DNA of 56,571 nucleotides from Flavobacterium sp. (GTDB lineage: Bacteria; Bacteroidota; Bacteroidia; Flavobacteriales; Flavobacteriaceae). How positions within the stretch are numbered: the first letter of the stretch is position 1; the number at the start of each line of letters is the position of its first letter. The notes under the pieces are model-generated. The model did not search any database, had not been told where the DNA came from, and was given only the letters and a program-made list of their open reading frames with translations. The DNA lies in the NCBI GenBank assembly GCA_030153045.1, contig JASLID010000004.1:1-56571 (forward strand), in the 5' to 3' direction. Position numbers and translations under genes: made by a program. This document shows, piece by piece, positions 1 to 7,730 of the stretch.

Positions 1-480
1 GTTCTGCTTCTAAACGTGCTCTTTCTTGCTCCGCTTTGAGTTGGTCTGCTTCAGCTTTAGCACGAGCATCTGCTTCAGCTTTGGCTTTAGCATCGGCTGC
101 TAATTTCTCTAAACGAAGACGTTCAGCTTCCTGAGTTGCTTTAAGTTGTTCTGCTTTTAATCTATCAGCTTCGGCTTTAGCACGAGCATCTGCTTCGGCT
201 TTGGCTTTGGCATCAGCTGCTAATTTCTCTAAACGAAGACGTTCAGCTTCTTGGGTTGCCTTAAGTTGCTCGGCTTTTAATCTGTCTGCTTCCGCTTTAG
301 CACGAGCTGCAGCATCCGCTTTAGCTTTGGCATCAGCAGCTATTTTTTCTAGACGAAGACGTTCAGCTTCTTGGGTTGCCTTAAGTTGTTCTGCTTTTAA
401 TCTGTCTGCTTCGGCTTTAGCACGAGCTGCGGCATCTGCTTTCGCTTTAGCATCGGCTGCTAATTTTTCACGACGCAAAC
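1..480 (-). repeat. Tandem 120-bp coding repeat, about four units
   Basis: The block ending in the motif aacgaagacgttc recurs at about 111, 231, 351 and 471, a period of 120 bp (40 codons). The units at 181-300 and 301-420 are the most alike. They encode successive 40-residue coiled-coil units of the PorP-like protein and may continue beyond position 1. The in-frame period and coding content show that this is protein repeat expansion and not a CRISPR or intergenic repeat. Confidence 0.85.
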
Positions 481-1741
481 GTTCTGCTTCAGTTATTGCG
501 GTCTTTTTATCTTGTTCTGCTTTTAATCTTGCCTCTGCTTCTGCTTTTAATCTTGCTTCTGCTAATGCTTTTTCTTGTTCTGCTTTAAGCTTCGCGGCTT
601 CAGCTCTTAGACGTGCTTCTTCTTCAGCTTTCGCTTTGGCTTCAGCTAGAGCTGTTTCACGACGTAATCTTTCGGCTTCTAATCTGTCTTTATCTTGTTG
701 TGCTTTAAGAGCCAATGCTGCGTCGCGTTCGGCTTGAAGTTCAGCAGCTGATTTTTTCTTAACAACAGTTCTCTTTACGTTTGGATTTGTTTTTTTAGTA
801 GCTTTAACAATTGGACCTACATCTTCATATTCACCATATCCTCTTATTTTGTAGGCTAAAGTGATTTCATGTGACAATCCGAAATTAGAAAAATTTCCCA
901 ATCCTTTTTCTACGGTATATCCTAGTGATATTTTTTTAGCGACTATTAATCCTACTCCTGCAGACGCTCCATAAACATTATTATAACCGGCTTGCGCCCA
1001 AAAACCTTTTGGTGCATTAAAAAGTAGCGAACCTGAAAAGATTGATTTTTCTTTTAAAACATCAGCTTTAACTAAAGTGGTAAATTTTGCTCTTTCGAAA
1101 ATACCCGAACCATCCATATAACCAGAGTACATGATATGAGCTCCAAATCCTTTGGAAGGGTCGTCTTTTACTACACCTCCATTAAAACTATAATAAAAAA
1201 TATTATTGGCGGTTAATCCGAAATCGAAAAAACCTGTCGTGTAATTTACCCCTGGGTTAATTGATATTGCAGAGTTTTTTGGGATGTTTGCTAATGATGG
1301 GTCGTTAGGGTCAACCGCATTTATATCGCCTTTGTTTAAACCACTATTTACATAGGCTAAATTGACTCCGAAGGCGAAATTACTATCTCTATTCATTTCG
1401 ACACTTCTTGCGAAGTTGGCCACTAAACCAAACGATGACAATATTCCTGATTTACGCTGAAAAAGCCCTAAACCAATTCCGTTTTCATCTCTAAATTTAC
1501 CTGAATAACTAAAGAAATAAGCTTGTGGTGCGTTTTCGAAACCTGACCATTGTCTTTTATTTAAAAAACTAATAAAAGATTCGTCCTCACGAACGTAACT
1601 AAAGGTTGGGTTTATTAAAAATTTATTGAATTTAAGTGAATTTTTTGCAGGTACGTCAAACGACATAACCCCATCGGTATTTTGAGAAATACTGATTATA
1701 CTATTTAAAAAAAGTAAACTAAAAAAAACTCTTAATTTCAT
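1..1741 (-). CDS. PorP/SprF-family outer-membrane protein with long Ala/Glu/Lys/Arg-rich C-terminal repeats (3' end outside window)
   Basis: The reading frame opens at the ATG at 1741 and stays open to the window edge (580 codons), so the C-terminus is missing. Residues 1-19 are a short signal peptide ending near SISQ. Residues about 20-315 read as a beta-barrel typical of PorP/SprF proteins (for example the NPTFSYVRE start and the RQWSGFENAPQAYFFSYSG region), which serve as outer-membrane partners for T9SS cargo. From about residue 327 the protein becomes a charged, alanine-rich helical repeat (units like AEADRLKAEQLKATQEAERL) resembling TolA or OmpA-linker coiled coils. The stop of the upstream cargo gene lies one base before this ATG, so the two are translated as a pair. 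The tail is unusual, since most PorP/SprF proteins end after the barrel. A further domain such as OmpA may follow outside the window. The barrel call is fairly sure; the function of the tail is inference. Confidence 0.8.
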   Translation of the reverse strand, partial: MKLRVFFSLLFLNSIISISQNTDGVMSFDVPAKNSLKFNKFLINPTFSYVREDESFISFLNKRQWSGFENAPQAYFFSYSGKFRDENGIGLGLFQRKSGILSSFGLVANFARSVEMNRDSNFAFGVNLAYVNSGLNKGDINAVDPNDPSLANIPKNSAISINPGVNYTTGFFDFGLTANNIFYYSFNGGVVKDDPSKGFGAHIMYSGYMDGSGIFERAKFTTLVKADVLKEKSIFSGSLLFNAPKGFWAQAGYNNVYGASAGVGLIVAKKISLGYTVEKGLGNFSNFGLSHEITLAYKIRGYGEYEDVGPIVKATKKTNPNVKRTVVKKKSAAELQAERDAALALKAQQDKDRLEAERLRRETALAEAKAKAEEEARLRAEAAKLKAEQEKALAEARLKAEAEARLKAEQDKKTAITEAERLRREKLAADAKAKADAAARAKAEADRLKAEQLKATQEAERLRLEKIAADAKAKADAAARAKAEADRLKAEQLKATQEAERLRLEKLAADAKAKAEADARAKAEADRLKAEQLKATQEAERLRLEKLAADAKAKAEADARAKAEADQLKAEQERARLEAE

Positions 1742-1742
1742 A

Positions 1743-3182
1743 TTATTGAATTATGGTTATAGATCCCTTTTTAACAGGACTTCCATTCTTATTAATGATA
1801 TAATAATATACTGGATTAACCGATTTAAATTCGATTGAACCTTTAACCGGCCAGTCGCTAAGATAATTTATTTTTTGCAACACAATTTTACCATAATTAT
1901 CCATAATAATTATTTCATGCTCGTTGTTTGCATATTCATTTGGAATTACCCATGTATCATTACTGTCATCACCATTATTTGGGCTAATCACATTAGGAAT
2001 GGTTAGAGCAACCGCGCCATATATTACATCAAACTCTAATTCTTTTGAGAAATTACATGATGCCGTTTGATTGACTATTATTTTATACCTTCCTGGTTCC
2101 GTTACAGTTATACTAGGGGTTGTATTTACAGGGTTCACTAAAACACCGTCTTTATACCATTCGTAGGTTGGAGAAGCCGCATCGGTTGAGACAGTAAAAA
2201 TTTTAGATTCTCCTTCAAGAATTCTGTTTTTTGCCGGAGGCAACAATGCGTCAATAGAAAGATTAAAATCCTCGGCGTTTAACACAATCGTATTTGAAGT
2301 AGATTGACACTGAGAACCGGGACCTACTACTACTTTATAGGATCCTGTAACTGCTGTAGTATATGCATTTTGCGTTGCTCCCGATATGGCCACATCGTTT
2401 CGATACCATTGATAACTATGACCTGCTTCAGTACTCAAGGTTGTGGGTGTAGAGGGACAGATATCGGTTCCTAAACTTGAAACAATGGTATAAGTAGAAG
2501 CTCCCGTTACAAAATTAACATTAATTTCTTGTGAAGTTGTTAATGAACTGCTGCAAGCGCCATAATCTAACTCAGCATAGTAAGTTCCTGCTGTTGTTAC
2601 CGTTAATGAAAAGCTGGATTGACCTGCTATAAGTACATTATTTCTATACCATTTGTAACTTAGCCCCGAGAAATTTCTTGGAGAACTGGCTCCTGCATCT
2701 ACCGATAAAGTTCCTGAAGTCCCACAAATATTTAATGTGGTTAAATTATTATTAAGCTTAAAACTATCATTGTATGCTTTATAATAAGCATCAAATGCAG
2801 GAGAAGGGTTGCTTGTTATAGCAGGCGAAGTACTTTTAACATGTAGTACATAATTTTGACCTGCCGTTGTTGTATTGGGTGGAACACTAAATGTGAAACT
2901 TCCTGGACTTGTTGCTAATTGAGATGAGATAATGCTAATCGGGGTCGGACTTAAAAAACTTCCTGCAGCATTAGACATTTCAAGAATAAATGTATTTCCA
3001 CCTCCAAAACCACTAAAATCAAAAGTTACGGTATAACTATTGAAAGATGGGGATGCGCAAATATTTCCGAAAGCTTTTATTGGTGGATTAATTGATTGAG
3101 CAAACAAGTTAGATGCTTGAAAAAGTATTAAAGCAAAAAGAAAAATATACTTATTAAGAACAGTTGTATTTTTAGATTTCAT
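1743..3182 (-). CDS. Secreted Ig-like protein with T9SS type-B C-terminal sorting domain
   Basis: 479 residues from the ATG at 3182; a TTG four codons upstream is less likely. Residues 1-29 form a signal peptide ending in NLFAQ. The middle holds at least three Ig/PKD-like modules marked by the W-Y-R/K pattern (YKWYRNN, YQWYRND, YEWYKDG), each ending in a G-Y-Y/K-V strand. The last 85 residues, from IPNVISPNNGDDSNDTW through a fold with IIIMDNYGKIV to VKKGSITI, match the gliding-motility-associated C-terminal domain (type-B CTD) that directs export through T9SS. It is followed after one base by the PorP/SprF-like gene. SprB-SprF is the known precedent for type-B cargo needing a dedicated PorP/SprF partner, so this pair is probably cargo plus partner. 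The ligand or surface role is unknown. Confidence 0.87.
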   Translation of the reverse strand: MKSKNTTVLNKYIFLFALILFQASNLFAQSINPPIKAFGNICASPSFNSYTVTFDFSGFGGGNTFILEMSNAAGSFLSPTPISIISSQLATSPGSFTFSVPPNTTTAGQNYVLHVKSTSPAITSNPSPAFDAYYKAYNDSFKLNNNLTTLNICGTSGTLSVDAGASSPRNFSGLSYKWYRNNVLIAGQSSFSLTVTTAGTYYAELDYGACSSSLTTSQEINVNFVTGASTYTIVSSLGTDICPSTPTTLSTEAGHSYQWYRNDVAISGATQNAYTTAVTGSYKVVVGPGSQCQSTSNTIVLNAEDFNLSIDALLPPAKNRILEGESKIFTVSTDAASPTYEWYKDGVLVNPVNTTPSITVTEPGRYKIIVNQTASCNFSKELEFDVIYGAVALTIPNVISPNNGDDSNDTWVIPNEYANNEHEIIIMDNYGKIVLQKINYLSDWPVKGSIEFKSVNPVYYYIINKNGSPVKKGSITIIQ

Positions 3183-3251
3183 AATGACAAACAATTAAAT
3201 TATTACTCAAAAAACCAGCAAACAAGTGTAAAAAAACAAAAGCCAAGAAAT

Positions 3252-3280
3252 CCATTAAAAGAAGAATGTTCTTTTAATGG
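3252..3280. terminator. 12-bp perfect hairpin between two minus-strand genes
   Basis: The arms 3252-3263 and 3269-3280 (ccattaaaagaa / ttcttttaatgg) are perfect complements around a 5-base loop. The hairpin lies downstream of the beta-helix gene (ends 3304) and upstream of the Ig-like gene. This separates them into different transcription units, although the T-run on the minus strand is weak. Confidence 0.5.
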
Positions 3281-3303
3281 ATTACTAGTTTGTTTTAAAC
3301 TAT

Positions 3304-4590
3304 TTATTTTGAGGCTGTAATTTTACCGATTTTTACTCTAAAATCTGGAGTGCTTTTAGCGTTGCTGCTATCTATAAACATCTCTGCATTTGGAGTGTTC
3401 TCGTAAAGATTAGAGAATGATAGGTTACCGTAGTAATCTTCAAGGTCAGCATTATCAGCAGTGTTTTCAACAAAAATATTTCCTTTACAATTGTTAAAAT
3501 ACATTTCTTTAAATTCGATCTTCTTTAATCCTCCTGTTTCTAATTTAATTTCATCATCTAAAATAACTGCAGGCATAAATCCTGAGATTACACTTTTCTT
3601 TAAAGAAAATGATGCGTTGTCAGCAATAAAAATGGCTTCTTTTACTAAGCCGCTTGTAATATCGGCAGCTAAAGTTTCAGTGTTATTAACCAGAGTGCAA
3701 TTAGTCGCTACAACGTTTGTTAATCCTTTAGAAAAATCAGCTTCTTCTTTTTTCTCGTATGAATTAACATTCATACATCTTGCTCTAGATGAAGTAGAAG
3801 TATAAGAGTTTCTTACCGCTAAAGTATTGTTGATTTTACATTGTGCTCCTTGAGAAAATCTAAAATCATCACCCGCAGAACGGAAAGCTACCATGTTTTT
3901 CATAGCGATGTCACCTCCTAATATTTCATAAGCATTTCCTGCAGAAAAACTAGTCATAACATTTTCTATTACTGTTTTGTTACCCACACCAGCAATTGAT
4001 AAAGCATTGTAATCTTTGTATCCTTTTATCTTTTTTCCAGCAAATTCGATTCTTAAAAATCTAATTACTCCAGAATTAGCCATAGGATTTGTTCCTCCGT
4101 AAATAGTTTGAGAAGGATCTAACTCGTAATTCATTGAAGAAGCACCACCAAATTTATTAATTGGAGCATCTCCTAAAATTACCAATCCACCCCAGTCTCC
4201 TGCTTTTTTAACAGGTCTATTTGATGTGAAAACAATTGGGTCAGTTTCAGATCCACTTGCCATTAATTGAGCACCTTTAGTAATAACTAAAGCTCCGTTG
4301 GTTTCAAAATCACCTTTAATAACCGTACCTGGTTCAATGGTAAGTATTGCGTTGTTCGTTACATAAACTGGTCCTTGCAACAAATAAGTGTTCTTCTTAA
4401 ACAACGTTGTGTTTGTTGTGATTTTTCCGTACAAAATCTGATTTGTTTCATTGTATTCAGTTTTTGCAGGCTTGAACTCTGTCCAGTTATTCAACCAGTT
4501 ACTAGCACCGATTATACCCTTTTCTTGCTGTGCACTTACAGTCATGACTGCAAACAAAGCGATCCATTTAATTTTAAGTAGGTTTTTCAT
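3304..4590 (-). CDS. Secreted right-handed beta-helix-like protein
   Basis: 428 residues with a signal peptide (MKNLLKIKWIALFAVMTVSAQ). After an N-terminal segment, short strands with hydrophobic and asparagine ladders recur (LTIEPGTVIKGD, ALVITKGAQLMASG, DPIVFTSNR, DWGGLVILGDAPI, VIRFLRIEFAG), the pattern of a parallel beta-helix found in many secreted Bacteroidota proteins. No catalytic motif and no T9SS C-terminal domain can be seen, so it may be periplasmic or exported another way. It lies 50 bp downstream of the small secreted protein at 4641-5081 and may be transcribed with it. The function is unknown. Confidence 0.7.
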   Translation of the reverse strand: MKNLLKIKWIALFAVMTVSAQQEKGIIGASNWLNNWTEFKPAKTEYNETNQILYGKITTNTTLFKKNTYLLQGPVYVTNNAILTIEPGTVIKGDFETNGALVITKGAQLMASGSETDPIVFTSNRPVKKAGDWGGLVILGDAPINKFGGASSMNYELDPSQTIYGGTNPMANSGVIRFLRIEFAGKKIKGYKDYNALSIAGVGNKTVIENVMTSFSAGNAYEILGGDIAMKNMVAFRSAGDDFRFSQGAQCKINNTLAVRNSYTSTSSRARCMNVNSYEKKEEADFSKGLTNVVATNCTLVNNTETLAADITSGLVKEAIFIADNASFSLKKSVISGFMPAVILDDEIKLETGGLKKIEFKEMYFNNCKGNIFVENTADNADLEDYYGNLSFSNLYENTPNAEMFIDSSNAKSTPDFRVKIGKITASK

Positions 4591-4640
4591 GGGGATTAGG
4601 TTTAAAAGTTAATTATAAAATTCACTTTAAAAATTCATTT

Positions 4641-5081
4641 TTACTGCTCATTAAGCTGATTTAATTCTTTAAGCATTGATTCATAATACAATATAGAAGA
4701 CACTAAATTTCCTTTATCAGCATATGGGGTCATTAACCTTTGGAAATCAACTGTTGCATTTAAAAAAGTCAATGTGTTTTGTTGCTGAGCATCTAAAACT
4801 TTATTGTTTTCTGAGTTTTCAGGAATACCAACATCTTGCATGGTTACACCAGGTTTGTTTGTTAAAGCAATATACGGAAGTGTATTTACTAAAACCTTGA
4901 TGCGTTCAATATATAATTCAAGAAGTTGACCTTTGTTCATAGTCTCAAGCTCACTTTTTTCGTGAAATTTTCTCATAGAGGCACCAGTACTGATGATACT
5001 TTTAGGTTTCCCTTTTGCTTGAGCATTCATATTACCTACTGCGAAAAGCATTAATAGGCCTAAAAAGATAATTTTTTTCAT
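4641..5081 (-). CDS. Small secreted protein of unknown function
   Basis: 146 residues with a clear signal peptide (MKKIIFLGLLMLFAVGNMNAQ). The mature part is mostly helical and charged, with no cysteine and no motif that I recognise. A promoter with a good -33/-7 match lies just upstream and the beta-helix gene follows after 50 bp, so this is probably the first gene of a two-gene unit. Confidence 0.6.
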   Translation of the reverse strand: MKKIIFLGLLMLFAVGNMNAQAKGKPKSIISTGASMRKFHEKSELETMNKGQLLELYIERIKVLVNTLPYIALTNKPGVTMQDVGIPENSENNKVLDAQQQNTLTFLNATVDFQRLMTPYADKGNLVSSILYYESMLKELNQLNEQ

Positions 5082-5116
5082 GGTTGATTCAAAATTTGAG
5101 TTAAATTCTAATTATT

Positions 5117-5146
5117 CAAAAATATGTTTTTAAATTGAATTGACAA
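5117..5146 (-). promoter_or_regulatory. Bacteroidota-type promoter (TTG-N19-TATTTTTG) for the 4641-5081 gene
   Basis: Read on the minus strand, TTG (5146-5144) is separated by 19 bases from TATTTTTG (5124-5117), matching the TTG / TAnnTTTG arrangement of flavobacterial sigma factors. The predicted start near 5112 leaves a leader of about 30 nt before the ATG at 5081. Confidence 0.6.
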
Positions 5147-5443
5147 GTTTTTAATACTTTTTTTTAATTGTTGTCCCGTCTTTTTTCTTCAAAAACTTTT
5201 ATAAAAAACAATGCATTTATTTTTTTTACAACAATACCAAAAGCGTGCCAAAAATTATTTTTTTGTTAAAAAAAAGCAAACGTTTTTTTAAAAGCCTTTA
5301 AAAACAAGACAATTAAGCTGTTACTTTAATTGGCAAAATTATTAAAATTTTTAGAATATGGAATTATTTATCAACAATTTTGAAATAAATTTTATTAATA
5401 ACTATTTTTTAGGATTGTTTTCGTGGTCAATTTTTAATTTATT

Positions 5444-5473
5444 TTGATTAACAAACTCATTGATTTACATTTG
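5444..5473 (+). promoter_or_regulatory. Bacteroidota-type promoter (TTG-N19-TACATTTG) immediately before holB
   Basis: TTG at 5444-5446, then 19 bases, then TACATTTG at 5466-5473, a full match to the TAnnTTTG motif. The ATG of holB is at 5478, only four bases after the -7 box, so the predicted transcript would start at or within a base or two of the start codon. Confidence 0.6.
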
Positions 5474-5477
5474 CAAC

Positions 5478-6626
5478 ATGCAATTTAACCAAATCGTAGG
5501 CCACGAACATTTAAAAAACCACTTGTTGCAAAGTGCAACTTCAGGCAGAATTCCACATGCGCAATTGTTTGTAGGGCCAGAAGGGTCGGGCGTTTTGCTT
5601 ATGGCGATTGCTTATGCTCAATATGTTTTGTGTAATAATGTGGGAAATGAAAATTCGGGTGGAAACGAAGCTTGTAATTTGAAATTTGAACATTTTTCGC
5701 ATCCCGATTTACATTTCGTCTACCCAACGGTAACAACAGACGAAGTAAAATCGAAACCTAAAAGTTTGGATTTTTTAACCGATTGGAGAAAATTCCTAAC
5801 AGAAAAACCCTACGGAAGTATTTTCGATTGGTACAATTTGCTCGATGTAAAAAATAAACAGGGCGAAATTAGGGTGGAAGACGCTCAGGAAATGTTAAAA
5901 TCGCTGGCGCTGAAATCTTACGAAGGCGGATACAAAATCATGATTGTTTGGATGGCCGATAAAATGAATATTGCGGCTTCTAATAAATTACTGAAATTAC
6001 TAGAAGAACCTACCGATAAAACCTTATTCATTCTAATTTCTGAAAACGAAGAAGACATCATTCAGACCATACGTTCACGGTGTCAAGTCTTGCATTTTTC
6101 GGCTTTACCAGAAAATGCGATTGCCGAATCGTTGGTAGCCAACCAAAATATAGAGCCCAAAAAAGCCCAAAAGATTGCTCATAAAGCACAAGGCAATTAC
6201 AACAAAGCCTTACAATTTTGTAACGAAGTCAACGACGATTTGCCTTTCGAGGAATGGTTTGTAACTTGGGTTCGTGCTGCTTTTAGAGCCAAAGGAAATG
6301 CAGCGGCCATTCAGGATTTAATCTTGTGGAGCGAACAAATAGCTGGCTTGGGACGTGAAACGCAAAAGAAATTCCTTCATTTTTGTGTCGAAATGTTTCG
6401 CCAGGCCTTGTTGCTCAATTACCAAACCGAAAAATTGGTATACGTGGAACCTTCAGTAGAAGGCTTTAACTTTGAAAAATTTGCTCCGTTTGTCAACGGA
6501 AACAATATAAACGATATATTTAGTGAGCTTTCCGATGCGATTTATCACATTGAGCGCAATGGAAATGCTAAAATTATTTTAACCGACTTATCTATAAAAC
6601 TAACCCGTTTAATTCATAAAAAATAA
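5478..6626 (+). CDS. holB: DNA polymerase III delta' subunit (clamp-loader ATPase-like)
   Basis: 382 residues. Delta' is part of the clamp loader that places the beta sliding clamp on DNA. The N-terminus QIVGHEHLKNHLLQSATSGRIPHAQLFVGPEGSG is the family signature. As usual for delta', the Walker A loop is degenerate (GPEGSGVL lacks GKT/S). The SRC arginine-finger motif is present (TIRSRCQVLHF, near residue 200). The region that binds zinc in other delta' proteins keeps only two cysteines (LCNN, EACN). A TTG at 5460 could extend the frame, but it would lie inside the -7 box, so the ATG at 5478 is preferred. A DoxX-like gene follows after 4 bp. Confidence 0.9.
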   Translation: MQFNQIVGHEHLKNHLLQSATSGRIPHAQLFVGPEGSGVLLMAIAYAQYVLCNNVGNENSGGNEACNLKFEHFSHPDLHFVYPTVTTDEVKSKPKSLDFLTDWRKFLTEKPYGSIFDWYNLLDVKNKQGEIRVEDAQEMLKSLALKSYEGGYKIMIVWMADKMNIAASNKLLKLLEEPTDKTLFILISENEEDIIQTIRSRCQVLHFSALPENAIAESLVANQNIEPKKAQKIAHKAQGNYNKALQFCNEVNDDLPFEEWFVTWVRAAFRAKGNAAAIQDLILWSEQIAGLGRETQKKFLHFCVEMFRQALLLNYQTEKLVYVEPSVEGFNFEKFAPFVNGNNINDIFSELSDAIYHIERNGNAKIILTDLSIKLTRLIHKK

Positions 6627-6630
6627 CCTC

Positions 6631-7014
6631 ATGGAAAATTTAGCTCCCATTTTCGTCTTACTTTTTTTAGCCATTACTTTTTTACAATCAGGCTACGATA
6701 AATTCACTGATTTTAATGGAAACCTTTCGTGGTTGAACGAACATTTTTCGAATACCTTTTTAGCTAATAAAGTTGCCATTGCCCTAAAAACCCTTTTGGC
6801 TTTTGAAATCGTTGCCGGAATTTTGTGTATCGTTGGTATGATTGAAATGTCTATTAGCGGCGGAACCATGTTTGGAAAATACGGAGCAATGGTTTCGTGT
6901 ATTACCTTGCTGATGTTGCTTTTTGGCCAACGCATCGCGAAAGATTATGATGGTGCGAGAACGATTGCTATTTATTTTATTCCTGCGGTGATGGGGGTGT
7001 ATTGGTTGAGTTAG
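6631..7014 (+). CDS. DoxX-like small integral membrane protein
   Basis: 127 residues with four predicted membrane segments (about 5-22, 46-66, 78-96 and 108-126). The arrangement and the motif F-L-Q-S-G-Y-D-K-F near the N-terminus fit DoxX-family membrane proteins, which are linked to redox or quinone functions in some bacteria. It is four bases downstream of holB and probably co-transcribed; the link to replication is likely incidental. The block of cassette-like genes begins 37 bp after its stop. Confidence 0.65.
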   Translation: MENLAPIFVLLFLAITFLQSGYDKFTDFNGNLSWLNEHFSNTFLANKVAIALKTLLAFEIVAGILCIVGMIEMSISGGTMFGKYGAMVSCITLLMLLFGQRIAKDYDGARTIAIYFIPAVMGVYWLS

Positions 7015-7050
7015 GCAGCTACTATTTTACTCCGTTGCGTATATTAATTA

Positions 7051-7724
7051 GTTAGCTGTAACTCTGAAAACCCTTTACAAAACATGAGGATATGTCTTAT
7101 CTTAATTTCTTTTATTTTGATTTGTTGTAATGACACACCTAAACAATTGGAATATTTTGAAATGAGTTATTCGAATGGTTGGTTAGGAGATTACTCGTTT
7201 GCAATTAAAAATAGTCGTGAATATTACTTAGAAAAACAAGGACATATTTCAACAGGAAAATTGTCTAAAAGAGAATTTGATAAACTTACGATGCAGATTT
7301 TTGAAATTAAAAATGCAAACTTAAAATCCAACAAAGATTGTTGCGATGTAGATTCATTCTCATTGATTCTAAATGCAAATTCAGATACTTTAAAAATTGT
7401 TCAGCAAGGGAAAATAGATGATAGAATAATCAAATTATCTCAAACCGTTGAGAATTTTTTTTCTTATAATTCTAATCAAGCATCTGATTCCCTTTATAAC
7501 TTTAAAACAAAATCCGATATAATTGATGAAGTAAAATTTGAGTCGATTCCGAAATAAAGCTACAGCTAACAGCGGTTTTGTGAAATGGCGGGGCTTGGTG
7601 ATTTTTTTGGGATGGTTTGGTGCTTATATTTCTTCTTTTAATTCAGCTTTTTTCTTTCAGACTTTTCGGTATATTTGTAAACATCAGTAATAAAATACCG
7701 CCACTTCACAAAGCCGGCGGGACG
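7051..7724 (+). mobile_element. Integron-cassette-like unit 1 (lipoprotein gene plus attC-like hairpin A)
   Basis: The unit starts at GTTAGCTGTA (7051-7060), whose exact reverse complement TACAGCTAAC (7561-7570) opens the hairpin after the gene. In integron cassettes the 5' boundary and the R'' box are complementary because both come from one circular cassette, and that is what is seen. The unit ends at the G of GTTG at 7724, where the next unit starts. The core GTT is kept, but the classical GTTRRRY consensus is not fully met. Mobility by an integron integrase is inference; no integrase gene is in the window. Confidence 0.6.
7084..7557 (+). CDS. Putative lipoprotein of unknown function
   Basis: 157 residues. 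A short hydrophobic leader ends in a lipobox-like LICC-N near residues 13-16, so the mature protein is probably anchored to a membrane. The mature part contains a CC pair (NKDCCDVDS) and a pattern of alternating strands (YSFAIKNSREYYLEKQG, DSFSLILNANSDTLKIV) recalling small lipoproteins that bacteria carry in cassettes. I do not recognise the family. It is the single gene of cassette-like unit 1, and its start lies 33 bp after the unit boundary. Confidence 0.6.
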   Translation: MRICLILISFILICCNDTPKQLEYFEMSYSNGWLGDYSFAIKNSREYYLEKQGHISTGKLSKREFDKLTMQIFEIKNANLKSNKDCCDVDSFSLILNANSDTLKIVQQGKIDDRIIKLSQTVENFFSYNSNQASDSLYNFKTKSDIIDEVKFESIPK

Positions 7725-7730
7725 TTGTGC
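7561..7730 (+). mobile_element. attC-like recombination site A
   Basis: A 170-bp imperfect hairpin directly after the lipoprotein stop. The inner arms 7572-7591 and 7698-7717 match at 17 of 20 positions, starting and ending in GC-rich blocks. The left end is TACAGCTAAC and the right end is GTTGTGC (7724-7730). The right arm shares the 19-mer CAAAGCCGGCGGGACGTTG (7709-7727) with site B. It is slightly longer than typical attC sites (about 60-140 bp). Architecture: R''-L''-variable stem-L'-R'. Confidence 0.6.

Larger units (their letters stand above)
5082..5477. other. Gene-free divergent intergenic region, about 400 bp
   Basis: Very AT-rich, with many A and T runs (for example around 5150-5300). 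Apart from the two outward-facing promoters at 5117-5146 and 5444-5473, I see no open frame, hairpin or repeat that stands out. Confidence 0.7.

Noticed and set aside
1..480. Regular repeats that could suggest a CRISPR array
   Set aside because: The period is 120 bp, in frame and coding, with no unique spacers; no cas genes are near.
201..737. Open plus-strand frame of 178 residues over the 120-bp repeats
   Set aside because: It is the antisense of the alanine-rich repeats of the PorP-like gene, with composition set by the repeat.
5460..5477. Upstream TTG start for holB
   Set aside because: It lies inside the -33/-7 promoter and adds residues not typical of the family.
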